From NCBI RefSeq assembly GCF_051465645.1, contig NZ_CP195790.1:1860001-1924000 (forward strand): a DNA stretch of 64,000 bases, in the 5' to 3' direction. Each line of letters opens with the position of its first letter. Positions within the stretch are counted from its first letter, which is position 1. Of this stretch, positions 42,997 to 50,913 are shown in pieces. This DNA comes from Planctomicrobium sp051465645 (GTDB lineage Bacteria > Planctomycetota > Planctomycetia > Planctomycetales > Planctomycetaceae). Made by a program: the position numbers and the translations under genes. The notes beneath the pieces were generated by a model. The model worked only from the letters and a program-made list of their open reading frames with translations. It made no database searches and was not told the DNA's origin.

Positions 42997-43203
42997 TTAG
43001 TCCTTCTTCTCGGTTGCGATGCGAAGGGTGATGCGGCCATCGAGCGGCACGCATTCGATCTGGATGTTGAAGCCTTTGCCGTCGCCATGTGGCCAGACGC
43101 TGCCAATGCGGGTCCAGATGCCTTTGGCCCCTTCGCGATCACGCACCTGGTAGGCGACGTGGCTTGGACCTTTACTGGCGGAATCGGATTTCTTGTCAGT
43201 CAT
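42997..43203 (-). CDS. Hypothetical 68-residue element protein
   Basis: This is a 68-residue soluble protein: HVAYQVRDREGAKGIWTRIG, then SVWPHGDGKGFNIQIECVPL and a C-terminal RITLR strand. The pattern suggests a small all-beta fold. Similar small proteins are common on plasmids and ICEs, without assigned function. AAAGGA lies upstream of ATG 43203. It is the first gene of the minus-strand small-gene run, so the promoter should lie in 43204-43300. Confidence 0.7.
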   Translation of the reverse strand: MTDKKSDSASKGPSHVAYQVRDREGAKGIWTRIGSVWPHGDGKGFNIQIECVPLDGRITLRIATEKKD

Positions 43204-43308
43204 GTGGGATTTCCTTTCGATTTAGTGCTGGCTGCGACCATCGCGGCCTGATGACACCCTCAGGAAAGCCGGACCAGTTCGTGGCGAAGCGAGCGTTTGC
43301 GAACCGGG

Positions 43309-43357
43309 CAAGTAGAAAATTGGGGGAGACCTTCAGGGGGAGCCGATTTTCTGCTTG
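43309..43357. repeat. Hairpin in the 43204-43709 gap
   Basis: CAAGTAGAAAAT (43309-43320) pairs with ATTTTCTGCTTG (43346-43357) with one mismatch. A second inverted repeat, GAAACCCC/GGGGTTTTC, lies near 43606-43637. The 505-base gap holds no convincing gene. It lies between the integrase stop and the small-gene run, so promoter, terminator or element-specific sites are likely here. Confidence 0.35.
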
Positions 43358-43709
43358 AGCGGCACGACGACGGCTTTAGGCGTGTCCATCAGAAAGGCCG
43401 TGTGTTGCGACCAGATAACGATGTGACGGAAACCAACTGGCAGGCAACCGGATGAAACCTGCTGGTAATGGCCAGAAATAGCCGAGAGGAACGATGGGAA
43501 TCGCAGGAGGTGGGAAGAGGCACCTGTCTTAAACGTAATGCCAGCAGATGGCGATGATCGGTAAATGTGATGCAAAAGAGACTGGAGGAATAGCCGTTCG
43601 GCTGTGAAACCCCTTTAGGTGTTCGTGGGGTTTTCGGGGGCAGGCCCCGTCAAGGCCATGTCAGCGAGTGACTGGCCCGGATACGGTGAGCTTCCTCACC
43701 TGTGATGCA

Positions 43710-45047
43710 TCACTCCAGTGGATCGCCATCGCCATACGGCTTTTTGGCAGAGCGGGAGCCTCGATAGGGCTTGGCGGTTGGATAACTTCGCCGTTCCGGC
43801 TTCGACTTCTTGGCAGGACCGACCCGCCGGACATTGATCGCTGCTGCGTCCAGCGTGTTCTTGATATGTGCAGCGTAGAATCTTTCGATCATCTCGACGC
43901 TGGTGCGGCAGTTCTTGGCGACCTGATAGATATCGGCCCCTTCCATCAGACGCATGCAGATGTACGTGTGCCTGAGACTATAGGCAGTTCGACGGTGACC
44001 GTCGCGGGTGAGTTTCAGGTCTTCACGTTCAAGCAGGTTGTTGAACAGCTTAATGTGATTGCCGGGGAACACCGGGTCGGTAGGCTGCGGATAGATGATC
44101 TCGTTCTGATCCAGGGGTTCGCCTCGCAGGGAACGGCGGCGTCTTGCCCGCTTCCCTTGCGGTAGGCCGGGCAGCGGTCGGGCCAGCAGTCGCTGATACG
44201 GCTTGACGGCACCCGGCATACTCTTGCAGTAGCCAACGCCCCGTTTGCCGCGAACTTCGATTTCAAGAATGCGCTGGCCTGTTGCATCGTCAATCACAAT
44301 GGCGATATCGCGATGCTGAAGATTCTTGGCTTCATCAGGCCTGAGGCCCGTATTGGCCATGAACAGCACGTAATCATGCACCTGCTCGGCGTTCCATTTG
44401 TGGTGCGCGTTAAATGGTTCGGCGGCGTATGCACGCGTGGCTTCGTAGAGTTGTTTGTATTCGGCGGGGCTGAACCATGGCCGGTGAACGATCTTCCCCT
44501 GAGTCCGGTACGGAGGGGATAGATCAGGCAGGTGCGAGAGCCAGCCATGGCGTATCGCGGTTTTAAGAACCTGCCGCAGCGTCACGATCTCATCGTGAAG
44601 CGTACTGCGTGCCGGGCGTTTTGCCTCACCGGTCTTGGGATCGACGCGGGATGACATGCGATGCACGCGGAATTCCTGCACCTTGCTCGACGTTACCTCG
44701 CTGATGCGAAGATGGCCAAAGAACGGGACCAGATGGAGTCGCAGGCGAATCTTGTGTCCTTCCACCCAACGTGGACTTCGCTGTCCTTCGGTGATGATTT
44801 CATATTCCGTCATAAACTGGCTTGCGACGGCTTCAAACGTCTTGCCCGTTTTCAGGATACCGGCGTGGTTCTTCCCATGCAGCGTGAGCAGCCAATCGGC
44901 GGCGAATTGTCTTGCAAGGTCAAGGCTGGTCTCTCCGGTGCTCACGCGAAACTGCGTACTACCGACAGATGCCGAGCATTGCCAGACCTTCCCCTCGCCT
45001 CGCCTGTAAATATTGACCTTTCCGCCTTGAACGATATGTGATGGCAT
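43710..45047 (-). CDS. int: Tyrosine-family site-specific integrase
   Basis: This is a 445-residue tyrosine recombinase. A core-binding SAM-like domain spans about residues 65-165 (FEAVASQFMTEYE). The catalytic domain has Arg in NTGLRPDEAKN, the H-x-x-R box SLRHTYI, and the Tyr nucleophile in IERFYAAH. A Lys/Arg-rich tail follows. Such integrases recombine an element into the 3' end of a tRNA gene. Its own start is close to a tRNA-Met 3'-half and repeated TGTGCTA sites (45055-45345), consistent with its attachment site. There is an insertion with RARRRRSLRGEP in the catalytic domain, and all visible catalytic residues are intact. Confidence 0.92.
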   Translation of the reverse strand: MPSHIVQGGKVNIYRRGEGKVWQCSASVGSTQFRVSTGETSLDLARQFAADWLLTLHGKNHAGILKTGKTFEAVASQFMTEYEIITEGQRSPRWVEGHKIRLRLHLVPFFGHLRISEVTSSKVQEFRVHRMSSRVDPKTGEAKRPARSTLHDEIVTLRQVLKTAIRHGWLSHLPDLSPPYRTQGKIVHRPWFSPAEYKQLYEATRAYAAEPFNAHHKWNAEQVHDYVLFMANTGLRPDEAKNLQHRDIAIVIDDATGQRILEIEVRGKRGVGYCKSMPGAVKPYQRLLARPLPGLPQGKRARRRRSLRGEPLDQNEIIYPQPTDPVFPGNHIKLFNNLLEREDLKLTRDGHRRTAYSLRHTYICMRLMEGADIYQVAKNCRTSVEMIERFYAAHIKNTLDAAAINVRRVGPAKKSKPERRSYPTAKPYRGSRSAKKPYGDGDPLE

Positions 45048-45054
45048 GCATCCT

Positions 45055-45345
45055 ACTTGTGCTAATTGCGTACAAGTTTGATTTTACCACCATTTCAAAC
45101 ACATAGCTATTATTTGTGCAAATGTGTGCTAGGGATGTGCTAGGCGAAAAACCCTTATTTTTGACATTTGGGCAAGCTTCGGAAATCTGCAACCGACTGG
45201 TTTTGTTCCGTTATTTTGGTTGCGGGGGCAGGATTTGAACCTGCGGCCTTCAGGTTATGAGCCTGATTGTAATTTGCACAACCGCTTGATGTTTATATGT
45301 GTTTTTCGTCCGTGACCTGTGTTGTGCTAATTTATGTGCTAAATC
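45055..45345. other. attP: attP-like attachment site with arm repeats
   Basis: Five TGTGCTA repeats in one orientation flank a tRNA-Met 3' half. Three lie on the integrase side: TTGTGCTAA at 45057-45065, then TGTGCTA at 45125 and 45136. Two lie on the far side: TTGTGCTAA at 45322-45330 and ATGTGCTAA at 45334-45342. Pairs are spaced 11-12 bases, about one helical turn. Arm-type sites on both sides of a core are the layout of an unrecombined phage or ICE attP. Confidence 0.6.
45217..45266 (-). pseudogene. tRNA-Met (CAT) 3' half, attachment core
   Basis: On the minus strand the sequence runs from a complete anticodon arm (TCAGG-CTCATAA-CCTGA) through variable and T arms (GCAGG-TTCAAAT-CCTGC) to acceptor CCCGCA and an encoded CCA. 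The acceptor and CCCCCGCA end resemble initiator tRNA. The 5' half is absent. It is not a functional tRNA; it is the expected identity block of a tRNA-targeting integrase. Confidence 0.8.
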
Positions 45346-45485
45346 ACATCGGCATAACGCCTTTTCAACAGCTTGTCACCTTTTGCCCCCCCCTCTCCTC
45401 ACATTCGTTACCCATGCTTTGCCTCTCTCCATCATGTTTGACTGCTCTACAGTAGCGGCCCGTCTTGGGTCCATTGGAGGCGACG

Positions 45486-45674
45486 TTACAGGTCCGCCCG
45501 CTCTCTACATCCTTCCCCTTTGGTAGCCATCGAGCTGCCGTACGAATCCAGCAAGGTGCTTTGCCGCCAACGCTGGCCGATCGGCATTGATTCCCTGACA
45601 TCCAGGCCAAGAAGCGTGAACGCGGCGTTTGCAAGTGCATCATACTTGCGGTCTTTTGTCATGTTGAGGGTCAT
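45486..45674 (-). CDS. Short protein coupled to HEPN-like gene
   Basis: This is a 62-residue protein, MTLNMTKDRKYDALANAAFT followed by LLGLDVRES and a polar tail. Its ATG overlaps the stop of the 45671-46138 gene (ATGA), so the pair is translationally coupled. No known toxin or antitoxin motif is seen; it may be truncated. A partner role in a toxin-antitoxin-like pair is an inference from the overlap. Confidence 0.45.
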   Translation of the reverse strand: MTLNMTKDRKYDALANAAFTLLGLDVRESMPIGQRWRQSTLLDSYGSSMATKGEGCRERADL

Positions 45675-46138
45675 TCCATTGGAGAATGTGCCGAATCCGC
45701 TGAGCGATGTTTGTTGCGAATACTTATGCCCAACATTTCCACATCAAGCGTGAATGCTGGCAGGTATCGTGCAATGGTAGCTGCGAAGTCCGGATGGTTG
45801 TCGTCTTCGATGATTTCGTGAAGCCTACGGTAAGTCTCCCATCTCGATTGCGACTGAACGAGCCCTTGTTTTTGAGCTAGGCGAAACAAACCAGACTCTG
45901 GGGTAATGTTGTATGAATCATGTTTCGCAAATTCTTCCTGAATCGCATTCATGGCACATGCAAAAACAAGTGAGAAAGCGGTAAGCAAATGACGGTCACC
46001 ATCAATACCTGTCTTTCGGGAATTTGCTCTTAGCGTCAGCAATCCGTTTTCGAGCGACTCTACGGTTGCTCTCGGGTGCGAATCAGTGGCCATGGGGTCC
46101 TTGAATATTAAATGCAAAAGACTGACCTGACCTACCAT
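45671..46138 (-). CDS. HI0074/HEPN-like helical protein
   Basis: This 155-residue all-helical protein has the layout of nucleotidyltransferase-associated HEPN-like (HI0074-type) proteins: a first helix with SLENGLLTLRANSRKT, a long helix FSLVFACAMNAIQEEFAKHD, then LFRLAQKQGLVQSQSRWETY and a final helix pair. The likely start is ATG at 46138 or an internal Met (MATDSHPRATVES). The expected NTase partner is not next to it; instead a 62-residue ORF overlaps its stop. It lies between the attP-like site and the relaxase gene. The family assignment is moderate. Confidence 0.6.
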   Translation of the reverse strand: MVGQVSLLHLIFKDPMATDSHPRATVESLENGLLTLRANSRKTGIDGDRHLLTAFSLVFACAMNAIQEEFAKHDSYNITPESGLFRLAQKQGLVQSQSRWETYRRLHEIIEDDNHPDFAATIARYLPAFTLDVEMLGISIRNKHRSADSAHSPME

Positions 46139-46254
46139 GAGCGTTGCCCGGTGTCACACGAAAACAGCAGGCCGAATCGTTCTTTGATCTAAACCAGGTG
46201 TCTGGAGGCACCCGAAGGAAAAATTCTTCCATTTTCCTGAAAAAACAGCAGAGT

Positions 46255-46287
46255 CGTCATCCATATGGCGGTCATGTTGCGATGACG
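46255..46287. repeat. Inverted repeat upstream of relaxase (oriT candidate)
   Basis: CGTCATC (46255-46261) and GATGACG (46281-46287) flank a 19-base spacer, about 110 bases upstream of the relaxase gene. Such inverted repeats next to MobF relaxase genes often mark the relaxase binding site at oriT. No nic site can be confirmed by eye. Confidence 0.35.
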
Positions 46288-46353
46288 CGGCAGTGGTATG
46301 GAAGCGAACGCCATCCCAGCAAACTGGCTCTGAGTGCGCGAGAGCATGAATGT

Positions 46354-46390
46354 ATTAACAAAGCGTTAATCATTCTGTGCCATGATAAAA
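46354..46390 (+). promoter_or_regulatory. Relaxase promoter with TTAA-type operator
   Basis: ATTAAC-AAAGC-GTTAAT (46354-46370) is a perfect inverted repeat placed where a -35 box would lie, followed by a -10-like GATAAAA (46384-46390). The arms and AAAG spacer resemble the repeat before the 22140 gene. Confidence 0.45.
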
Positions 46391-46397
46391 TCAGAGC

Positions 46398-49085
46398 ATG
46401 ATTCGAGTAACCCAACAAGAACATGCTGCTGGTGCCAAACGCTACTATGCCAGTGCCGACTACTACGTGGACGGTCAAGAGATGATCGGTCAGTGGGGTG
46501 GCAAGGGTGCGCAGCGACTTGGTCTTTCCGGTGAAGTGAGCAAAGAGGCGTTCGAGCGTCTTTGCGATAATCTGCATCCTGAAACGAACCGGCCACTTAC
46601 TGTGCGAACCCGCGCCGAGCGTACCGTCGGGTACGATTTCACATTCTCTGTTCCCAAATCTGTATCACTACTTTATGGCCTGACCGAAGATGCCGACATG
46701 CTAGAGGCATTTCGCGAAGCGACGCGCGAGACGATGCTTGAAATGGAAACGGAGATGAAAACCCGCGTTAGGCGGGGTGGCCAGGATACCAACCGCACCA
46801 CGGGCAACATGGTCTGGGCTGAATTCATCCACACGACGTCGCGTCCCGTTGATGGTGTGCCCGACCCGCAACTCCATGCGCATTGTTTTGTGTTCAACAG
46901 CACCTGGGACACAGAAGAAGAACGCTGGAAGGCCGGTCAGTTCCGCGAACTGAAACGTGATGCTCCCTATTTCCAGGCGGCGTTTCGGGTGAGGCTGGCG
47001 AACCGGTTGCAAGACCTTGGCTTTGGTGTGGTCCGCAAACGCGATGATTTTGAAATTGCGGGCATGCCCATTGATGTGCTTAAGCGGTTTTCCCGCCGGA
47101 CGGAACTGATCGAAGAGACGGCGCGCGAAAAGGGTATTACCGATGCCGACCGTAAAGCCGAAATTGGCAGAGAAACCCGGGAGAGCAAAGGCAAAAACCT
47201 TTCTATGACCGAGCTTCGCAAAGAGTGGCTGAGCCGCTTGTCGAGTGATGAACGTGACTGGATTTCCGGGGTGTTCAATCGCGAGACGTCACCTGTCTTC
47301 TTTGAGCCTGGGCAGCGAGGTGCAGTGACACATGCGATCGACCATTGCTTTGTGCGTGATGCGGTCGTGCCTGAGCGAAAGTTGATGACCGAGGCCTTGA
47401 AGCGGGGACTTGGCACCGTGAACGTCGAAGGCACGGCCGCCGAACTTGCTGGTCGTCCGCTAATTCGTAGTCAGGTTGATGGGCGTGACATGGCAACAAC
47501 CCGCGAAATGCTCTCGTTGGAATCGAAGATCGTGGGATTTGCAAGAGATGGCCGTGGCCGGTGCAGGCCGCTTGGCAAGCCGGATAGACCCTTTACTCGT
47601 GACTGGTTCAATGAAGGCCAGAAAGCTGCGGTGCGCCATGTGCTCGGCTCCCGCGACCGCGTGATGGTTATTCGCGGTGTCGCCGGTACCGGCAAGACCA
47701 CACTGGAGCAGGAGATTGGCGAGGCACTTGCCGAGGCAGGAAAGCCAGTCGTTGCCATCGCTCAATCCGTCAAAGCGAGCCGTGAGGTACTGCGGGAGGA
47801 AGCGGGATTTTCTTCCGCTGATACGGTTGCTCGTTTTCTGGTCGATACCGACATGCAGCAATCCGCGAGAGATGGTGTCATTCTTGTCGATGAGGCAAGC
47901 CAACTCGGCACGCGGGATATGCATGCCATCTTTACGGTCGCAGATGCTGTTGCCGCTCGTGTTATCCTCGTTGGAGACCGTAGGCAGCATAAGAGCGTTA
48001 CCGCTGGCGAACCGCTCAAACTACTTGAAGACCGTAGTGGCCTACCGGTTGCCGAGGTCACAGAGATCCTGCGTCAGGGAGGAGATTACAAGAAGGTTGC
48101 CGAGCATTTGAGTCAAGGGCGTGTCGGCATTGCATTTGAGGAACTGGACAAGCTCAAATGGATCAGGCAGGTCGGTGATGGCGAGCGATATCAGCAGCTC
48201 GCTTCCGCCTATCTGGCGGCAGTCAAGGAACGGACAAAGGACGGCACGCATAAGACCGCCCTGGTAGTCTCGCCGACCCATGCTGAGGCAGCGCGGGTGA
48301 CGCATACGGTTCGTGAAAGTCTTAAAGCAGACAGAAAACTTTCGGACGAACGAATGATTACCACATATGTGGCTGCCCATTTGACCGACGCACAAAAATC
48401 AGATGTATCGGAGTATGAGATAGGCGACCGGCTTGTGTTCCACCAGAACGCGAAAGGTTTTACCAAGGGGGATCGGCTGGATGTGACGGATACGGTTTTG
48501 CCGCCGACCAGTTTTGCGGACCGATTCGAAGTGTACCGAGCCCGACCATTGGCACTGGCAATGGGAGATCGCATTCGCATCACGGCAGGAGGCAAGACCA
48601 AGGACGAAAAGCACCGACTTAGCAACGGCTCGCTCTACGATGTCGCCGGTTTTACAGTCACGGGCGATATCCGTCTAACCAACGGATGGGTGATAGACCA
48701 CGATTTTGGACATATCGCCCACGGCTACGTCACTACCAGCCATGCCAGCCAAGGGGCGACCGTGAACAAAGTGTTTGTCGCCATCGACAGCGAATCAATG
48801 AAGGCAACAGACCAGCGTACAGCCTATGTGGCAATTACGCGTGGCAAAGAGCAGGCGGTAATTTTCACCGACGACCATCTCGGTTTGCTTAACGCAGCAT
48901 CACGAGCCGACCAGTCTCTCTCGGCGACGGAATTGGCTGAACAAAGCCCCAAGGCAAAAACATCCCCGGCCAAACTTTTCGCCAATCGCAGGCGAGGGGC
49001 GAGAACCGGCGTAAGTCCGGAGCTAACGCCGCCAGGCCCAACGCCTCCAGAGCGACCGACAAGGGAGCAAGACCATGCACGATGA
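46398..49085 (+). CDS. MobF (TrwC/TraI) relaxase-helicase
   Basis: This is an 895-residue conjugative relaxase. The N-terminal TrwC domain has the tyrosine-rich YYASADYYVDGQ (~15-26) and the metal-binding His cluster ending PQLHAHCFVFN (~155-163). A RecD-like helicase domain follows with Walker A GVAGTGKTT (~427-435), Walker B GVILVDEASQLG, and C-terminal GYVTTSHASQGAT and YVAITRGK. It nicks oriT, stays covalently bound to the strand and unwinds DNA. It is shorter than F TraI but normal for TrwC. It starts at ATG 46398 below a promoter with an operator-like palindrome. The end overlaps the next gene. Confidence 0.95.
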   Translation: MIRVTQQEHAAGAKRYYASADYYVDGQEMIGQWGGKGAQRLGLSGEVSKEAFERLCDNLHPETNRPLTVRTRAERTVGYDFTFSVPKSVSLLYGLTEDADMLEAFREATRETMLEMETEMKTRVRRGGQDTNRTTGNMVWAEFIHTTSRPVDGVPDPQLHAHCFVFNSTWDTEEERWKAGQFRELKRDAPYFQAAFRVRLANRLQDLGFGVVRKRDDFEIAGMPIDVLKRFSRRTELIEETAREKGITDADRKAEIGRETRESKGKNLSMTELRKEWLSRLSSDERDWISGVFNRETSPVFFEPGQRGAVTHAIDHCFVRDAVVPERKLMTEALKRGLGTVNVEGTAAELAGRPLIRSQVDGRDMATTREMLSLESKIVGFARDGRGRCRPLGKPDRPFTRDWFNEGQKAAVRHVLGSRDRVMVIRGVAGTGKTTLEQEIGEALAEAGKPVVAIAQSVKASREVLREEAGFSSADTVARFLVDTDMQQSARDGVILVDEASQLGTRDMHAIFTVADAVAARVILVGDRRQHKSVTAGEPLKLLEDRSGLPVAEVTEILRQGGDYKKVAEHLSQGRVGIAFEELDKLKWIRQVGDGERYQQLASAYLAAVKERTKDGTHKTALVVSPTHAEAARVTHTVRESLKADRKLSDERMITTYVAAHLTDAQKSDVSEYEIGDRLVFHQNAKGFTKGDRLDVTDTVLPPTSFADRFEVYRARPLALAMGDRIRITAGGKTKDEKHRLSNGSLYDVAGFTVTGDIRLTNGWVIDHDFGHIAHGYVTTSHASQGATVNKVFVAIDSESMKATDQRTAYVAITRGKEQAVIFTDDHLGLLNAASRADQSLSATELAEQSPKAKTSPAKLFANRRRGARTGVSPELTPPGPTPPERPTREQDHAR

Positions 49086-49584
49086 TATGACTCCACATAC
49101 CGACCGGCTCTCCAGCAATCCGCATCTGTCGGGGAGAATGCCACTTCAGGGAAAGAAGCCGCAGTCCGAGGGCGAAGGAGCGTGCCCGGCCTTCGGTTAT
49201 CTTCGCGGTCTGCATGAGCGTGCGAGCGCCATTGAGTTTCGCTTACAGCATGGAAGTAGCGTCTGGTTTCCTTATAGCTGGCTGGGGACGTGGAAGTTCG
49301 ATCCGTCCGAGGGGCTACTGATCAAATTCTCAGGCGATCTTATTTATTTGGTGCTGATTCGGGGCAGCAATTTGGACTGCCGCATAGAGGGCGGCGGCGT
49401 CGACTTGATCCGTGCCGGATTGCAACGCCATCGCGTGCTTTTTGTCCGGGAAATGAGTGAAGCGGACATAGCAGAGGTCGACGAGAACTCGCCGACTATT
49501 GACAGCATTCAGATCGCTGAGTTTGAGTCGCATGAGGCGATCAAGGAATGGCTCGCGCAGAACGCTCCAGCGTTCGTGACCTAA
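49075..49584 (+). CDS. Hypothetical protein coupled to relaxase
   Basis: This is a 169-residue soluble protein. A polar N-terminus is followed by a beta-rich region: EFRLQHGSSVWFPYSWLGTW, then GLLIKFSGDLIYLVLIRGSN, then a helical acidic end. It overlaps the last 11 bases of the relaxase gene and has GGGAG upstream of ATG 49075, so it is translated with the relaxase. No domain is recognised. The 203 bases after it hold no gene that I can see. Confidence 0.65.
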   Translation: MHDDMTPHTDRLSSNPHLSGRMPLQGKKPQSEGEGACPAFGYLRGLHERASAIEFRLQHGSSVWFPYSWLGTWKFDPSEGLLIKFSGDLIYLVLIRGSNLDCRIEGGGVDLIRAGLQRHRVLFVREMSEADIAEVDENSPTIDSIQIAEFESHEAIKEWLAQNAPAFVT

Positions 49585-49787
49585 AGTCTCAGAGATTTGC
49601 ACATGTGGCGGCGAGCCACATTGAACGCATTGTTAAGACTGGCCGTGTAGTATCTCCAGATAGATCTTTATTCAATTATTTTCGGCATTGTACAATTTCC
49701 CAAGACGACAGCCTTAGCGGGCCATTGTGCCAGCGAGTCGTTCCCACTCCAGCGACATCGCAGATGTGACGGTGCGGGGCTTCTCCG

Positions 49788-50339
49788 TTAATCCGGCTCC
49801 ACAGGAGGCAGGGAGAATACCCATATCCAGCAGTCCGGCGCTGAGAAAGCGCGGATATCGAGCGCACCAAGGTCGCCGGTCTTCAATCTGGCAGCCAACT
49901 CGCGCGCGTCGCGATACGTCACTGTCAGGTTGACAAGTAAACCGCCATCAGGTGCGGTCGGAAAATGCCCCATCTGGGTTGTGCCGATCGCAACCTCGTC
50001 TACGAGCGGTACGCGTTCGGTCAACTCCGCGATTAGCTGCTCCGCAGTTGGCAGATCATCGGAATGTGTGGAGATGATGATTGAAGCCTTCGTGCGCACC
50101 ATGTCGTTCGCGTGCGAGACGGTCTCCGCTTTGGCAAGCAGCGTCTTGAAGGCGACGTCCAACGCCAGCGCAATGCTTGCCAGGGTGTTCGCATAGACGT
50201 CTGCGCTCCGCTCGACGTTCTCGACCGTCCTAAGTGAGCAATCCGCATGGCGGGCGAGATCCTCCGTGCGCCAGCCCTTGGCGAGCCGTGCCTGCCTCAC
50301 TGCGTCCCCATCCGGTTGTACCGATCGCTTATTGGCCAT
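49788..50339 (-). CDS. XRE-family HTH regulator
   Basis: This 183-residue protein has an N-terminal Cro/C1-type HTH (AVRQARLAKGWRTEDLARHA, then CSLRTVENVERSADVYANTL; residues ~12-60). The rest contains a second small domain with ASIIISTHSDDLPTAEQLIA and a final beta-rich part. I chose ATG 50339; the frame continues upstream to 50465 with unrelated sequence. It faces away from the ParB-like and coupling-protein genes, so it may control them from the divergent gap 50340-50913. Confidence 0.75.
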   Translation of the reverse strand: MANKRSVQPDGDAVRQARLAKGWRTEDLARHADCSLRTVENVERSADVYANTLASIALALDVAFKTLLAKAETVSHANDMVRTKASIIISTHSDDLPTAEQLIAELTERVPLVDEVAIGTTQMGHFPTAPDGGLLVNLTVTYRDARELAARLKTGDLGALDIRAFSAPDCWIWVFSLPPVEPD

Positions 50340-50485
50340 GTGACCTTCCAACTTGCGCCAACTTGCGGGCAACAGGGATAAACCCTTCCAGCACGCCAGC
50401 TTACCATTCTCCAAGTGAATGAAAACCTTATCTGGGAGAGGGACATGAGACTCAATCGACCACAAAACGGCTGCCCCGGTTCAGA

Positions 50486-50902
50486 GTGGCCATGCAGTCG
50501 CAATCAATGGATTCTACCAAGCGCGACCTGCGGATACGAGAACTCGGTAGCAAACGAATTCTACGGTGCGATGCCTATCGACGAAAAAGCTCGGATCGGC
50601 ATCCAGACGTTTCAATCGAAAGATCAAAAGAACCAAGACTCCGTGGCCGATGGGCGATCACTTCATTGCTCGATTTGCCCCTGCGGCGTGCAAAGAAGAC
50701 GTCGATATCTGCGATTTCTCTGTTGCCTTTACTGGCTGAGGAACCGTTGGGCACTGTGCTTGGCCGGACATTTCTTATTGCTGACCAGCATCTTGCGGCG
50801 ACATACGCCCGCTCATCGTTCTTGCCGCTTTCCATGAACGGGCAGATCGTTCTTGTGAAGCAGCTACCCGAATCCATCAAACCCTTCTCAATACTTCAAT
50901 AA
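50486..50902 (+). CDS. Doubtful ORF in the 50340-50913 gap
   Basis: A 138-residue frame ends 11 bases before the ParB-like gene. The last 60 residues (GRTFLIADQHLAATYARSSF...) look protein-like, while the first 60 are Arg/Ser-rich and resemble a wrong frame. A different frame around 50656-50741 also gives a plausible segment (MGDHFIARFAPAACKEDVDI). This suggests a decayed gene or two frames joined by a frameshift. Nothing else is evident in this 573-base gap. Confidence 0.25.
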   Translation: MAMQSQSMDSTKRDLRIRELGSKRILRCDAYRRKSSDRHPDVSIERSKEPRLRGRWAITSLLDLPLRRAKKTSISAISLLPLLAEEPLGTVLGRTFLIADQHLAATYARSSFLPLSMNGQIVLVKQLPESIKPFSILQ

Positions 50903-50913
50903 GGAATACTCCA

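Noticed and set aside
43333..43575. An 80-codon minus-strand frame after the integrase gene.
   Set aside because: No ribosome site and a composition unlike the neighbouring genes; the stretch holds inverted repeats and looks non-coding.
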